Source of the DNA: Heliobacterium chlorum | GTDB lineage: Bacteria > Bacillota > Desulfitobacteriia > Heliobacteriales > Heliobacteriaceae | Direction: 5' to 3' | DNA: 64,000 nucleotides | Assembly (NCBI RefSeq): GCF_014502795.1 | Contig: NZ_JACVHF010000009.1 | Location: forward strand, 1-64,000 | Shown: positions 42,634-49,975 of the stretch, in pieces | Layout: every line of letters starts with the position of its first letter | How positions within the stretch are numbered: position 1 is the stretch's first letter | Program-made: the position numbers and the translations under genes | The notes under the pieces: generated by a model | The model's input: the letters and a program-made list of their open reading frames with translations, nothing else | What the model was told of the DNA's origin: nothing | Database searches by the model: none

Positions 42634-42660
42634 TTTCGACAAGGCCTATGGATATCCTTC
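42634..42660 (-). promoter_or_regulatory. Sigma-H-type spo0A promoter with overlapping Spo0A box
   Basis: The minus strand has GAAGGATAT (exact RnAGGAwWW), 11 bp, GTCGAAA (one change from RnnGAAT). The -10 overlaps TTGTCGAA, a perfect Spo0A box core (42635-42642), suggesting autoregulation. Confidence 0.65.
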
Positions 42661-42769
42661 TTCAATCCTTGGAAAATCGTTCGTAAAAAAGCGCTTAGAT
42701 GTGACAAATTTTTCCACAAATGCTGTCACTTGCTGTTCTTTGTTAATTCTAATTGTTAATGTACCACAA

Positions 42770-44197
42770 TTATGCGCAGAATTTTATATCCGTCGATTGA
42801 ATACACTTTAAAGGACGAACCGACAAAAAATAAGGACTTTGCCAAAAGGGCAAAGTCCCCACTTGTTGCATCCCGGCTTTCCAGAGTCCGGCTTCCTCCA
42901 GCATTTTCTCTATCAATACACCATAGCCTGTAGACGGGCTATTGATAAAAACATGAGTCACGGCTCCAACGATTTTTCCATTTTGGATAATTGGACTGCC
43001 GCTCATACCCTGGATGATTCCGCCGGTAATGTTAAGCAGACGAGGGTCGGTCACACGGATGACGAGGCCTTTGCCATCGGTGCGATGAGGCATAATCCGA
43101 TCGATGACGATCTGAAAGCGCTCCAGCTTATCTCCCTCAACGACGGTGATGATTTCAGCGGGTCCTTCTTCGACTTGTGCCGACAAGGCGATTGGAAGTA
43201 CATTCGGATAGTGCGGGTTCTCTAAACTCCCTTCTAAGCGTCCAAAGATGCCCACCGTGGTGTTGTGCTGGATGTTGCCCGTATAAGCGGGGTTGTCTTC
43301 CTGAAAGGTTCCTACTTTCTCACCAGGGGAACCTCGTTTTCCCTGTTGGATCGATTTGACTAGAGCGGGGACGATTTTGCCGTCAGCTACATCGATGCGC
43401 TGGTTCGTATCGGCATCATTGATGACATGTCCTAGCGCTCCATAGGTTTTTGACTGCGGTTCAAAGAAGGTCAACGTACCTACCCCGGATGCCCGGTCCC
43501 GAACGTATAAGCCGATGCGATGTCGTTTCGTTTCTCCGCAGCGTACGGGTTCTACCGTTGTTTGGTACATTTGGCCATTTCGAGACAGTTCCATGTCCAC
43601 CTTTTTTCCGCTCTGTCCCGCTTCATCGATTATCCTGGCCAATTCGGCATCACTTTTCACCGCTTGTCCGCTTACCTTAAAGATGGTATCGCCCACTTGA
43701 ATCCCAGCATCTTTTCCGGGGTAATGCTTCTGTCCCTGTTCATCGATGATGGGCGCCTGCCCGACCACGATGACCCCTTGCGAGTGAAGCATGACTCCGA
43801 TGGAGTGACCTCCGGGAAGAAGCTGCATCGGCGGGAGGACATCGACTACGATGTTTTTCAATGGGATAAGACCAAGAAACCGCAAGGTCAGATTCAGCCT
43901 TCCTGGTTCCTCTGTGGCATTCGCAGGTGATACGGCGGTAAATTGGTTCACCGCTTCATCGGAAAGTGCTTGTGAGGAGGGATGAATGTTAGGAACGGCC
44001 GATCGCTGAACATCCATGGTCACATGGCGCAAGACATTTTGGGAAAACATCCGTTGAATCGGGATATCTTCTCCTACGGTCGTCCGCAATTGAGAAGGCG
44101 AGAACCAGAGGCTTAAGGCTTCATCGGTCAGGCTGCCCGTAACCAACAGCAGAGCCAACAATATTCCCAGGACGTGTTTTACACGTTCTGTAGACAT
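42770..44197 (-). CDS. spoIVB: SpoIVB serine peptidase
   Basis: The protein has 475 residues. An N-terminal membrane anchor (10-24) is followed by a PDZ domain (about 130-215, 'GIQVGDTIFKVSGQAVKSD') and the SpoIVB peptidase domain. The triad H257, D384 and S399 ('GIIQGMSGSPI') keeps the Bacillus spacing (142 and 15). It is made in the forespore and triggers sigma-K activation across the space between the membranes. The homologous part ends near 'MLEEAGLWKAG' (residue 443); the last 30 residues run through an intrinsic terminator, which is odd (see finding). Confidence 0.95.
   Translation of the reverse strand: MSTERVKHVLGILLALLLVTGSLTDEALSLWFSPSQLRTTVGEDIPIQRMFSQNVLRHVTMDVQRSAVPNIHPSSQALSDEAVNQFTAVSPANATEEPGRLNLTLRFLGLIPLKNIVVDVLPPMQLLPGGHSIGVMLHSQGVIVVGQAPIIDEQGQKHYPGKDAGIQVGDTIFKVSGQAVKSDAELARIIDEAGQSGKKVDMELSRNGQMYQTTVEPVRCGETKRHRIGLYVRDRASGVGTLTFFEPQSKTYGALGHVINDADTNQRIDVADGKIVPALVKSIQQGKRGSPGEKVGTFQEDNPAYTGNIQHNTTVGIFGRLEGSLENPHYPNVLPIALSAQVEEGPAEIITVVEGDKLERFQIVIDRIMPHRTDGKGLVIRVTDPRLLNITGGIIQGMSGSPIIQNGKIVGAVTHVFINSPSTGYGVLIEKMLEEAGLWKAGMQQVGTLPFWQSPYFLSVRPLKCIQSTDIKFCA
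42825..42858 (-). terminator. Strong intrinsic terminator lying inside the spoIVB frame
   Basis: Perfect 10-bp stem GGACTTTGCC / GGCAAAGTCC with a CTTTT loop, then TTATTTTTTG on the minus strand. The spoIVB stop codon (42772-42770) lies about 55 nt beyond the U-tract. Confidence 0.85.
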
Positions 44198-44338
44198 TCG
44201 CCACCTCCTTGGTCAAGCTTAGCTCGGGAACGGTCATTTAACGGGGCGTCTCTAGCTTTTCCCGAGCGAGGCGCCATATCCCGCTAACCCGTGGTTATCC
44301 CGAAAAGCCCTGCCAGTCGAGCCAATAGGGCAGCCAAT

Positions 44339-44378
44339 GAATAAAGCGACCCCGCTATTTCATGCAGGGTCGCTTTTT
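44339..44378. terminator. Bidirectional hairpin terminator between recN and spoIVB
   Basis: AAAGCGACCC(C)GC / GCAGGGTCGCTTT arms; TTTTTAT follows on the plus strand, TTATTC on the minus strand. It would end the recN transcript about 370 nt past the stop. Confidence 0.7.
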
Positions 44379-44532
44379 ATACTGGGAATTTCTAAACGAT
44401 AATCCAGCCATCTTTCCAAAACCATCATTTAAGAATCAGAACCACTCGGTGGAAAACTTGCCTTATTAATAACAGGATTAATCAGTTAAAGACAAATCCC
44501 GGTTGTAATGACAAAGTAAGCCTTTTGGGCGG

Positions 44533-44665
44533 AGTGGCGTCGTGAGCGAAAGTTGTGAAGCGGAAAAGCGCGCCACGGTTTACATGCAGAAAAATCCAGA
44601 GATTTGCTGCGCTCGCGGAGCAACAGAGCGGACAGCCATGTAGCCTTAAGCGAGCGGGGCGTCAC
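44533..44665. other. Palindrome-rich element in the recN-spoIVB gap
   Basis: Several nested helices can be drawn: GTGGCG (44534) with CGCCAC (44571); GGTTTACATG (44577) with CATGTAGCC (44637), enclosing GCAGAAAAATC/GATTTGCTGC (44586-44610) and GCTC/GAGC (44611-44629). This gives one stem plus a three-way junction. It may be a structured RNA or a dispersed repeat. No ORF of note. The strand of any RNA is undetermined. Confidence 0.45.
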
Positions 44666-44745
44666 ACCCTGATGAACCCGCTATGTATCATTAATAACGT
44701 AATTGTTCAGGGAAAAGTCACCATCTCTAGATTGCCTCTTCCGGT

Positions 44746-46434
44746 TTACGAGCTTTTCTTCGCCCGGGCAAACATTTCCTCGGCATGGCTGTGGGTAAGT
44801 TGGCTCGCTCCGTCACCGCCGAGCATGCGGGCCAATTCTTTGACGCGAGCGCTTTCGTCAAGATTGACGATTTTGGTGATGGTTCGCTGACCTCGTAGAA
44901 CCTTTTGAATCAAGAAATGGTTGTCCGCATAGGCTGCCAGTTGGGGCGCATGGGTCACGCAGATGACCTGCACATCTTCCGCCACTTGAGCCATCTTTTG
45001 GGCCACAGCCTGCAGAGCTTGTCCACCGATACCGGCATCGATTTCGTCGAAAATTAGGGAAGGTATCCCTTCCACTTTAGCCAGAAGAGTCTTGAAGGCT
45101 AAGAGTATACGTCCCATTTCGCCGCCGGAAGCAATCTTCGCTAATGGCTTGGGCGGTTCGCCAGGGTTTGGCGTAAACAAAAACTCCACGTCTTCAGCGC
45201 CTGCAGCAGAGGGTTCTGTGCGAGGATCTAAGCGCACCTCTAATTTTGCTCGGTTCATGCCAAGGAAGGCCAGTTCCTTATCGATGGACTTTTCCAACTG
45301 CTTGGCCATCTTTTGACGTAAGGACGATAGCTTTTGGGCCTCCTCGGCATATTTCTTCTGCCGCTGTTCCCGTAAAGCCATCAACGCGGCCATCCGCTCG
45401 TCCCGGTTCTCCAACTCTTTTAATTCCTGCCGGGCTTGTTCCAGATAAGCCAGGATTTCTACGATAGAACCACCATATTTTCGCTTCATCCGGCGCAAAA
45501 GATCGAGGCGGTCGTCCACTTCTTCGAGCCGTCCCGGTTGAAACTCCAAATCCTCCCGGTAGTCTCGCATCCGCTGCGCCACATCTTCCACCTGATAATA
45601 GGCGGCTTCCAGATTTTGCGACAATTCGGCTAAAGCCTTATCGAAGGCAGCCGCTTCTTCGATGGCTGTTCGGGCTTTATCGAGCAAGTCCAAGACTCCG
45701 GCTCCCTGTCCCCCGAAAAGAGACTCATAAGCGCCGTTGGCCTGAGCCATCAGTTTTTCCATGTTTTGCAGCCGCTTTCGCTCCTGCTCCAACTCATCCT
45801 CTTCACCGTCCACAAGGGCTGCCGAGTCGATCTCTTCGACTTGGAAGGCGAGCATGTCCTGGCGCTGGATGCGATCCCGCTCATCTTTTTGAAGCCGTTT
45901 CAGTTCCTCCTCGACCTCTTCCAAGGCTCGGTAGGCCCCTTCGACGGCACGGAGAATTTTTTCCCCATCGACGCCGGACAGCCGATCCAACAGAAGCCGG
46001 TGTTTGCGCGGGTTCATCAGGGATTGCTGCTCATGCTGCCCCTGCAGGTCCACAAGGCGTCCTCCCACTTCTCGAAAGAGCGATAAGGGCACACTGCGTC
46101 CGTTGATTCGGCAGACGCTCTTGCCTGTTTTGGTGATTTCCCGCGTCAATAAGAGGCTTTCGTCATCGTCCACATCGACGCCGAGTTCCGCCACTTCCCG
46201 GCAAAGATCGCTCTCCCTCTCATCGATCCGGAAAAGTCCTTCGATCCGAGCTTTCTCAGCACCGCTGCGAACCACATCAGGCATCGAACGTCCACCGATG
46301 AGCAAACCGACAGCATCGATGATCAAGGATTTTCCGGCACCGGTCTCCCCGGTCAGCAGGTTCATCCCGGGAGACAGTTCTAACTCCGCTTCCTCAATGA
46401 GCGCGAAGTTTTCCACTCGAAGTCTTTCCAGCAT
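44746..46434 (-). CDS. recN: DNA repair protein RecN
   Basis: The protein has 562 residues, SMC-like. Walker A 'LLTGETGAGKSLIIDAV' near residue 27; two long coiled-coil arms (about 150-400, Glu/Arg/Leu-rich); ABC signature 'KIASGGEMGRILLAFK' near 440 and Walker B 'PSLIFDEIDAGIGG' near 465, then 'VQVICVTHAPQLAA'. It acts early in double-strand break repair. ATG with AAGGGGGG upstream. Follows argR by 12 bp, as in many Firmicutes. Confidence 0.96.
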   Translation of the reverse strand: MLERLRVENFALIEEAELELSPGMNLLTGETGAGKSLIIDAVGLLIGGRSMPDVVRSGAEKARIEGLFRIDERESDLCREVAELGVDVDDDESLLLTREITKTGKSVCRINGRSVPLSLFREVGGRLVDLQGQHEQQSLMNPRKHRLLLDRLSGVDGEKILRAVEGAYRALEEVEEELKRLQKDERDRIQRQDMLAFQVEEIDSAALVDGEEDELEQERKRLQNMEKLMAQANGAYESLFGGQGAGVLDLLDKARTAIEEAAAFDKALAELSQNLEAAYYQVEDVAQRMRDYREDLEFQPGRLEEVDDRLDLLRRMKRKYGGSIVEILAYLEQARQELKELENRDERMAALMALREQRQKKYAEEAQKLSSLRQKMAKQLEKSIDKELAFLGMNRAKLEVRLDPRTEPSAAGAEDVEFLFTPNPGEPPKPLAKIASGGEMGRILLAFKTLLAKVEGIPSLIFDEIDAGIGGQALQAVAQKMAQVAEDVQVICVTHAPQLAAYADNHFLIQKVLRGQRTITKIVNLDESARVKELARMLGGDGASQLTHSHAEEMFARAKKSS

Positions 46435-46446
46435 AAGCTTCCCCCC

Positions 46447-46914
46447 TTACCGCTCCTCTTCTTCATTGAGCCAGCCTGTAATTTTATCGACGAGTCCTTC
46501 CACAGCTTCTACTGGTTTGACGACGATGAAGATGGTGTCGTCACCGGCTACGGTGCCGATGATTTCGGTCCACTGACTGTGATCGATCGCAGCCGCAACA
46601 GCATGGGCATGACCGGGAAGGGTACGGACGACGACGATGTTAAGGCTGTAATCGACATGGGTCACCGTATCTCGAAGCAGACGTCGCAAACGATCGGGAA
46701 CAGGATGAGGGGCCGATTCTCCCGGGGCCGCGTAACGAGATTCATCTTTACTGACAGGGACTTTGAACAGTCCCAGTTCTTTGATGTCTCGAGAAACGGT
46801 CGCCTGGGTAACTTCTATCCCTCGATCACGCAGCCGTTGGGCTAATTCTTCCTGCGTGCTGATGATCTCACTGTTGATGACGTCAAGGATAGCTCGATGA
46901 CGTTTACTCTTCAA
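46447..46914 (-). CDS. argR: Arginine repressor ArgR/AhrC
   Basis: The protein has 155 residues from a TTG start at 46914, which fits the family length (about 150); the frame up to 47076 overlaps the methyltransferase gene and is rejected. Winged helix: 'ISTQEELAQRLRDRGIEVTQ' and 'ATVSRDIKELGLFKVP'. C-terminal hexamer/arginine domain: 'RTLPGHAHAVAAAIDHSQWT' and 'GTVAGDDTIFIVVKP'. It represses arginine synthesis when arginine is bound. One base separates it from the stop of the upstream gene. Confidence 0.93.
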   Translation of the reverse strand: MKSKRHRAILDVINSEIISTQEELAQRLRDRGIEVTQATVSRDIKELGLFKVPVSKDESRYAAPGESAPHPVPDRLRRLLRDTVTHVDYSLNIVVVRTLPGHAHAVAAAIDHSQWTEIIGTVAGDDTIFIVVKPVEAVEGLVDKITGWLNEEEER

Positions 46915-46915
46915 G

Positions 46916-47620
46916 TTAGCGACACCCGCCTTTGAGTGGCTTTTTTTCCGCGACCAGCACATAAGGCGGTCGTCCGGTCCGGTTCGGGTATTGGATAGAG
47001 ACGGTATCCCAAGCTTTCGGAGACAAGTTTCTCCACCAACTGCCGACGGCGGCAGCCTCCCCTTCGGCTCCTTCATGGCCTACATAGACTACAACGACGA
47101 TTCTTCCCCCAAAAGCCAATTCCTCTGCGAGAGCCTCTAGCGCAGCCACCGTTGTCTCCGCTTGCGTCACCACTGCGTGATCGCCTCCAGGAAGGTAGCC
47201 TAGATTAAAGATGGCACCTTTTAGGGGAGGATGCTCCTTCGCTTTGAGCAAGGCAGCCAGCCGGCTGTGATCGCATCGAAACAGGCAAATATCCGACGAT
47301 GAAAGGCCCCCATGCTCTGCCGTAGGTTCCATGGCTTGTGCCAGTTGGTTTAGGGGATGTAGTTCTGCATCATCGCTTTCCGAGCTGGTTAACCAGAGGG
47401 CTGCCTCGTAGCCGGACTGCTTCAGCCGGGCGGCTGTGGCGTCAATCGCCTTTTGCTGGATATCAAAGGCCCAAACTTTCCCCCCCGGTAAAACCTGTTC
47501 CGCGAGAAATAATGTATCCTGTCCGTTTCCGGCTGTTCCGTCGATGACAAAGTCGCCAGGTTGGACTATCTCTGTTAAGAAACGCCGGGACCAAGTCACG
47601 GCTGATGTGAGGGAGTTCAC
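46916..47620 (-). CDS. Class I SAM methyltransferase, YtqB/MnmM-like (tRNA wobble uridine)
   Basis: The protein has 234 residues. SAM motif I 'FVIDGTAGNGQDTLFLAE' near residue 23, motif II 'VWAFDIQQKAIDATAARL', and 'GAIFNLGYLPGGDHAVVTQ' near 134, the signature of the YtqB family that methylates 5-aminomethyl-2-thiouridine in tRNA (MnmM). GTG start with GGGGAGG. 47 extra residues between motifs II and IV lengthen it compared with typical YtqB (about 190). Three bases after nadK. Confidence 0.85.
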   Translation of the reverse strand: MNSLTSAVTWSRRFLTEIVQPGDFVIDGTAGNGQDTLFLAEQVLPGGKVWAFDIQQKAIDATAARLKQSGYEAALWLTSSESDDAELHPLNQLAQAMEPTAEHGGLSSSDICLFRCDHSRLAALLKAKEHPPLKGAIFNLGYLPGGDHAVVTQAETTVAALEALAEELAFGGRIVVVVYVGHEGAEGEAAAVGSWWRNLSPKAWDTVSIQYPNRTGRPPYVLVAEKKPLKGGCR

Positions 47621-47623
47621 AGT

Positions 47624-48475
47624 TTACCTCCCCTGCCTCATTTTTTCACGTAATATTCGAAAGAAGCTCCGGTCGGCCAGACGGATGAGCCGGCAAGTGA
47701 CGGGCGCTTTTTTGACGAGCACCTGATCTCCGCATAGCATAGGCAATCCGGGCTGACCGTCCACGGTCACCACGGCATGACCATGGGCGTTGGTCACGGT
47801 TAGTCGAATCGTTTCATCTTGCGGAACGACGAGCGGGCGAGCGTCCATCGCATGGGGACAGATGGGCGTCAAAATCATGGCATGTATTTCCGGCGAAACG
47901 ATCGGTCCCCCTGCGGAGAGGTTATAGGCTGTCGATCCCGTCGGCGAAGCCACGATGAGTCCATCGGCAGCATAGTTGCCCACGACTTCGTTCCCGACGG
48001 TCGCTTCCAACTGGATCATGCGCGGGTGATCCCCTTTGGTGATGACGACATCGTTCAGGGCGTAGACGGGATCACTGAACTTGTCTTGATGAACTAACAC
48101 AGCTTCTAGCATCATTCGCTCTTCAATCCGGTAATCGCCGGCAATCAAGCGCTGCAAGGCAGGAAAGAGATCGCCAATCTCGATTTCTGTCAAAAAGCCG
48201 AGACGTCCCAAGTTGACACCCAAGACGGGTATGCCGTAATGGGCCACCAGGCGTGCCGTATTGAGAAGTGTTCCATCTCCCCCTAGGACCACGACCCAGT
48301 CGAGCTGACGTAAACGGGAACGCAGTTCTTCGGAAGGGGACTGCACCAGTTCGGTCACCTTCGTCAAGGGAATTCCCATAGCTATGTTCCTGTCAGACAA
48401 CCATGCGGCCATTTCTGCGGCTACTTCTTGGGCTTGCGGTTTTTCGTCGTTCAGGACCACTCCTACGGTAGGCAC
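47624..48475 (-). CDS. nadK: NAD kinase
   Basis: The protein has 283 residues. Diacylglycerol-kinase-like fold with the GGDG loop 'WVVLGGDGTLLNTARLV' near residue 65, 'GVNLGRLGFLTEI', the NAD-site 'NDVVITKGDHPRMIQ', and 'YAADGLIVASPTGSTAYNLS' near 168. It makes NADP from NAD with ATP or polyphosphate. GTG start with AAAGGAGG upstream. Confidence 0.96.
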   Translation of the reverse strand: MPTVGVVLNDEKPQAQEVAAEMAAWLSDRNIAMGIPLTKVTELVQSPSEELRSRLRQLDWVVVLGGDGTLLNTARLVAHYGIPVLGVNLGRLGFLTEIEIGDLFPALQRLIAGDYRIEERMMLEAVLVHQDKFSDPVYALNDVVITKGDHPRMIQLEATVGNEVVGNYAADGLIVASPTGSTAYNLSAGGPIVSPEIHAMILTPICPHAMDARPLVVPQDETIRLTVTNAHGHAVVTVDGQPGLPMLCGDQVLVKKAPVTCRLIRLADRSFFRILREKMRQGR

Positions 48476-48489
48476 AGGCTCAGCCTCCT

Positions 48490-48948
48490 TTACGAAGCAT
48501 ATTCGAACTCGATTCGGTGGATCTTTTTCGCCGCCATATCGACGAGCAGTACTCCGTCTACCTGATACACCAAAGAGTATTCGAGGAGTTGTCGACGCGT
48601 GTCTCCATGGGTGGGCCGGGGTGCTCGGTCGCCTGTCTTAACCTCTGCAATAAAGGTTTTGCCTTTTCCTGTGACGAGATAGTCGGCACGAACAGAGATC
48701 TCCACCGGTCGGCCGTCGACACGCATAGTCATCCGCCCCGCTGGTTGAGCTTTGATCACAGAATAACCTTCTTGTTTTAATAGCTTGGCCGCTTGCTGTT
48801 CCCCTACTCGGCCGGCTCGCATTCGCCAATAGGTGATCCACTGGACGTAGAGTCGTCGCAGGAAGGAGAAGACGATCGCACCTGCGATTAAGGCGATGAA
48901 CAGCAGCATCGCAAGCTGTGGCAAATCCATATGTAACGTTTCCGGCAC
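48490..48948 (-). CDS. Membrane-anchored nuclease-related (NERD/PD-(D/E)XK-like) protein
   Basis: The protein has 152 residues: one N-terminal membrane span ('LAMLLFIALIAGAIVFSFL') and a cytosolic domain with 'RAGRVGEQQAAKLL', 'ADYLVTGKGKTFIAEVKTG' (candidate D...EVK of a PD-(D/E)XK fold) and 'LLEYSLVYQVDGVLLVDM'. GTG start at 48948 with GGAGG five bases upstream; the longer frame to 49116 crosses the tlyA terminator and is rejected. Target unknown. Confidence 0.75.
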   Translation of the reverse strand: MPETLHMDLPQLAMLLFIALIAGAIVFSFLRRLYVQWITYWRMRAGRVGEQQAAKLLKQEGYSVIKAQPAGRMTMRVDGRPVEISVRADYLVTGKGKTFIAEVKTGDRAPRPTHGDTRRQLLEYSLVYQVDGVLLVDMAAKKIHRIEFEYAS

Positions 48949-49047
48949 GGCAACCTCCATCATCAAAAGGGATATCACCGGTAACTGTTCATTTTCTACA
49001 CCGACCGGATCTTGTCCTGCTGAAATCTCCGAATCGACAAGAAACCA

Positions 49048-49074
49048 CGAAAAAGAAAGGACCCCGTCGGGTCC
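49048..49074 (-). terminator. Hairpin terminator after tlyA
   Basis: GGACCC, GACG, GGGTCC, then TTTCTTTTTC on the minus strand. Confidence 0.7.
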
Positions 49075-49141
49075 ATTTTCTGGCGGTTTTGTCCCCTCTT
49101 TTTCAGTGGCAGCCAAAACCGAAATTTGTACTTATTGTTCC

Positions 49142-49975
49142 TTATCGCACCGCTTCATGGGCTTTGTTTACAATATCGGCGATTTCCTCGGTAGTTTTGA
49201 GGTGATCGGAAAAGAGGATCGGTCTCTCCGGTTCGATTCCCGGCTTTTGCAACAAAAGCAGGTATTCGATGTTGCCTTCAGGTCCTGTAATCGGTGAGAA
49301 GTCAAGGCCTAATATAGACCATTGCCGTTCTCGCGTCCATTCGACGAGCCGTTCAATCACTTCCTGGTGCACCTTTGGGTCCCGAACTACCCCTTTTTTA
49401 CCGACCTTCTCTTTGCCGGCTTCAAACTGGGGCTTGATCAAGGCCATCACATACCCGGGTTCCTCTATCAATTCGGCAACGGCCGGCAGTACCTTTTCAA
49501 GCGAAATGAAGGCCACATCTATCGTCGCAGCCTGGGCTTTTTCTCCCAACTGTTCTGCCGTCAAATAACGAATGTTCGTCCGTTCGAGACAGCGAACCCG
49601 GGGGTCGTTGCGCAGGGACCAGGCCAGTTGTCCGTAGCCCACGTCGACGGCGATCACCTTAGCAGCGCCGTTTTTCAAGGCTACATCCGTGAAGCCTCCT
49701 GTAGAGGCACCCACATCGAGAACGGTGTATCCCCTAAGATCGAGTTGAAAAGACTCGATCGCTTTGGCTAGTTTGAATCCGCCACGACTCACGTAAGGAC
49801 AAGCGTCGCCTGTAACTGTAATCGGTACGCCTTCCGGGAGCATGGTGCCTGCCTTATCAACCCGCCGTCCATCCACTTGGATCAGACCGGCCAGGACGGC
49901 TGCGCGGGCTTTTTCCCGCGTCGGCATGAGGCCCTTGTCCACGAGCAGTGTATCGAGCCGCTTTTTTTCTGCCAT
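49142..49975 (-). CDS. tlyA: TlyA-family rRNA 2'-O-methyltransferase
   Basis: The protein has 277 residues. N-terminal S4 RNA-binding domain ('RLDTLLVDKGLMPTREKARA', about 4-60), then an FtsJ-type methyltransferase: 'YTVLDVGASTGGFTDVAL' near 80, 'VIAVDVGYGQLAWSLRND', 'FISLEKVLPAVAEL', 'ALIKPQFEAGKEKVGKKG' (K-D-K-E type Lys). It modifies 16S and/or 23S rRNA. It starts directly after the dxs stop (TAGATG). Confidence 0.92.
   Translation of the reverse strand: MAEKKRLDTLLVDKGLMPTREKARAAVLAGLIQVDGRRVDKAGTMLPEGVPITVTGDACPYVSRGGFKLAKAIESFQLDLRGYTVLDVGASTGGFTDVALKNGAAKVIAVDVGYGQLAWSLRNDPRVRCLERTNIRYLTAEQLGEKAQAATIDVAFISLEKVLPAVAELIEEPGYVMALIKPQFEAGKEKVGKKGVVRDPKVHQEVIERLVEWTRERQWSILGLDFSPITGPEGNIEYLLLLQKPGIEPERPILFSDHLKTTEEIADIVNKAHEAVR

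Noticed and set aside
44198-44390. Riboswitch in the spoIVB leader
   Set aside because: Stems such as CTCGGGAA/TTCCCGAG occur, but no known aptamer core was recognised; the main hairpin is explained as the recN terminator.
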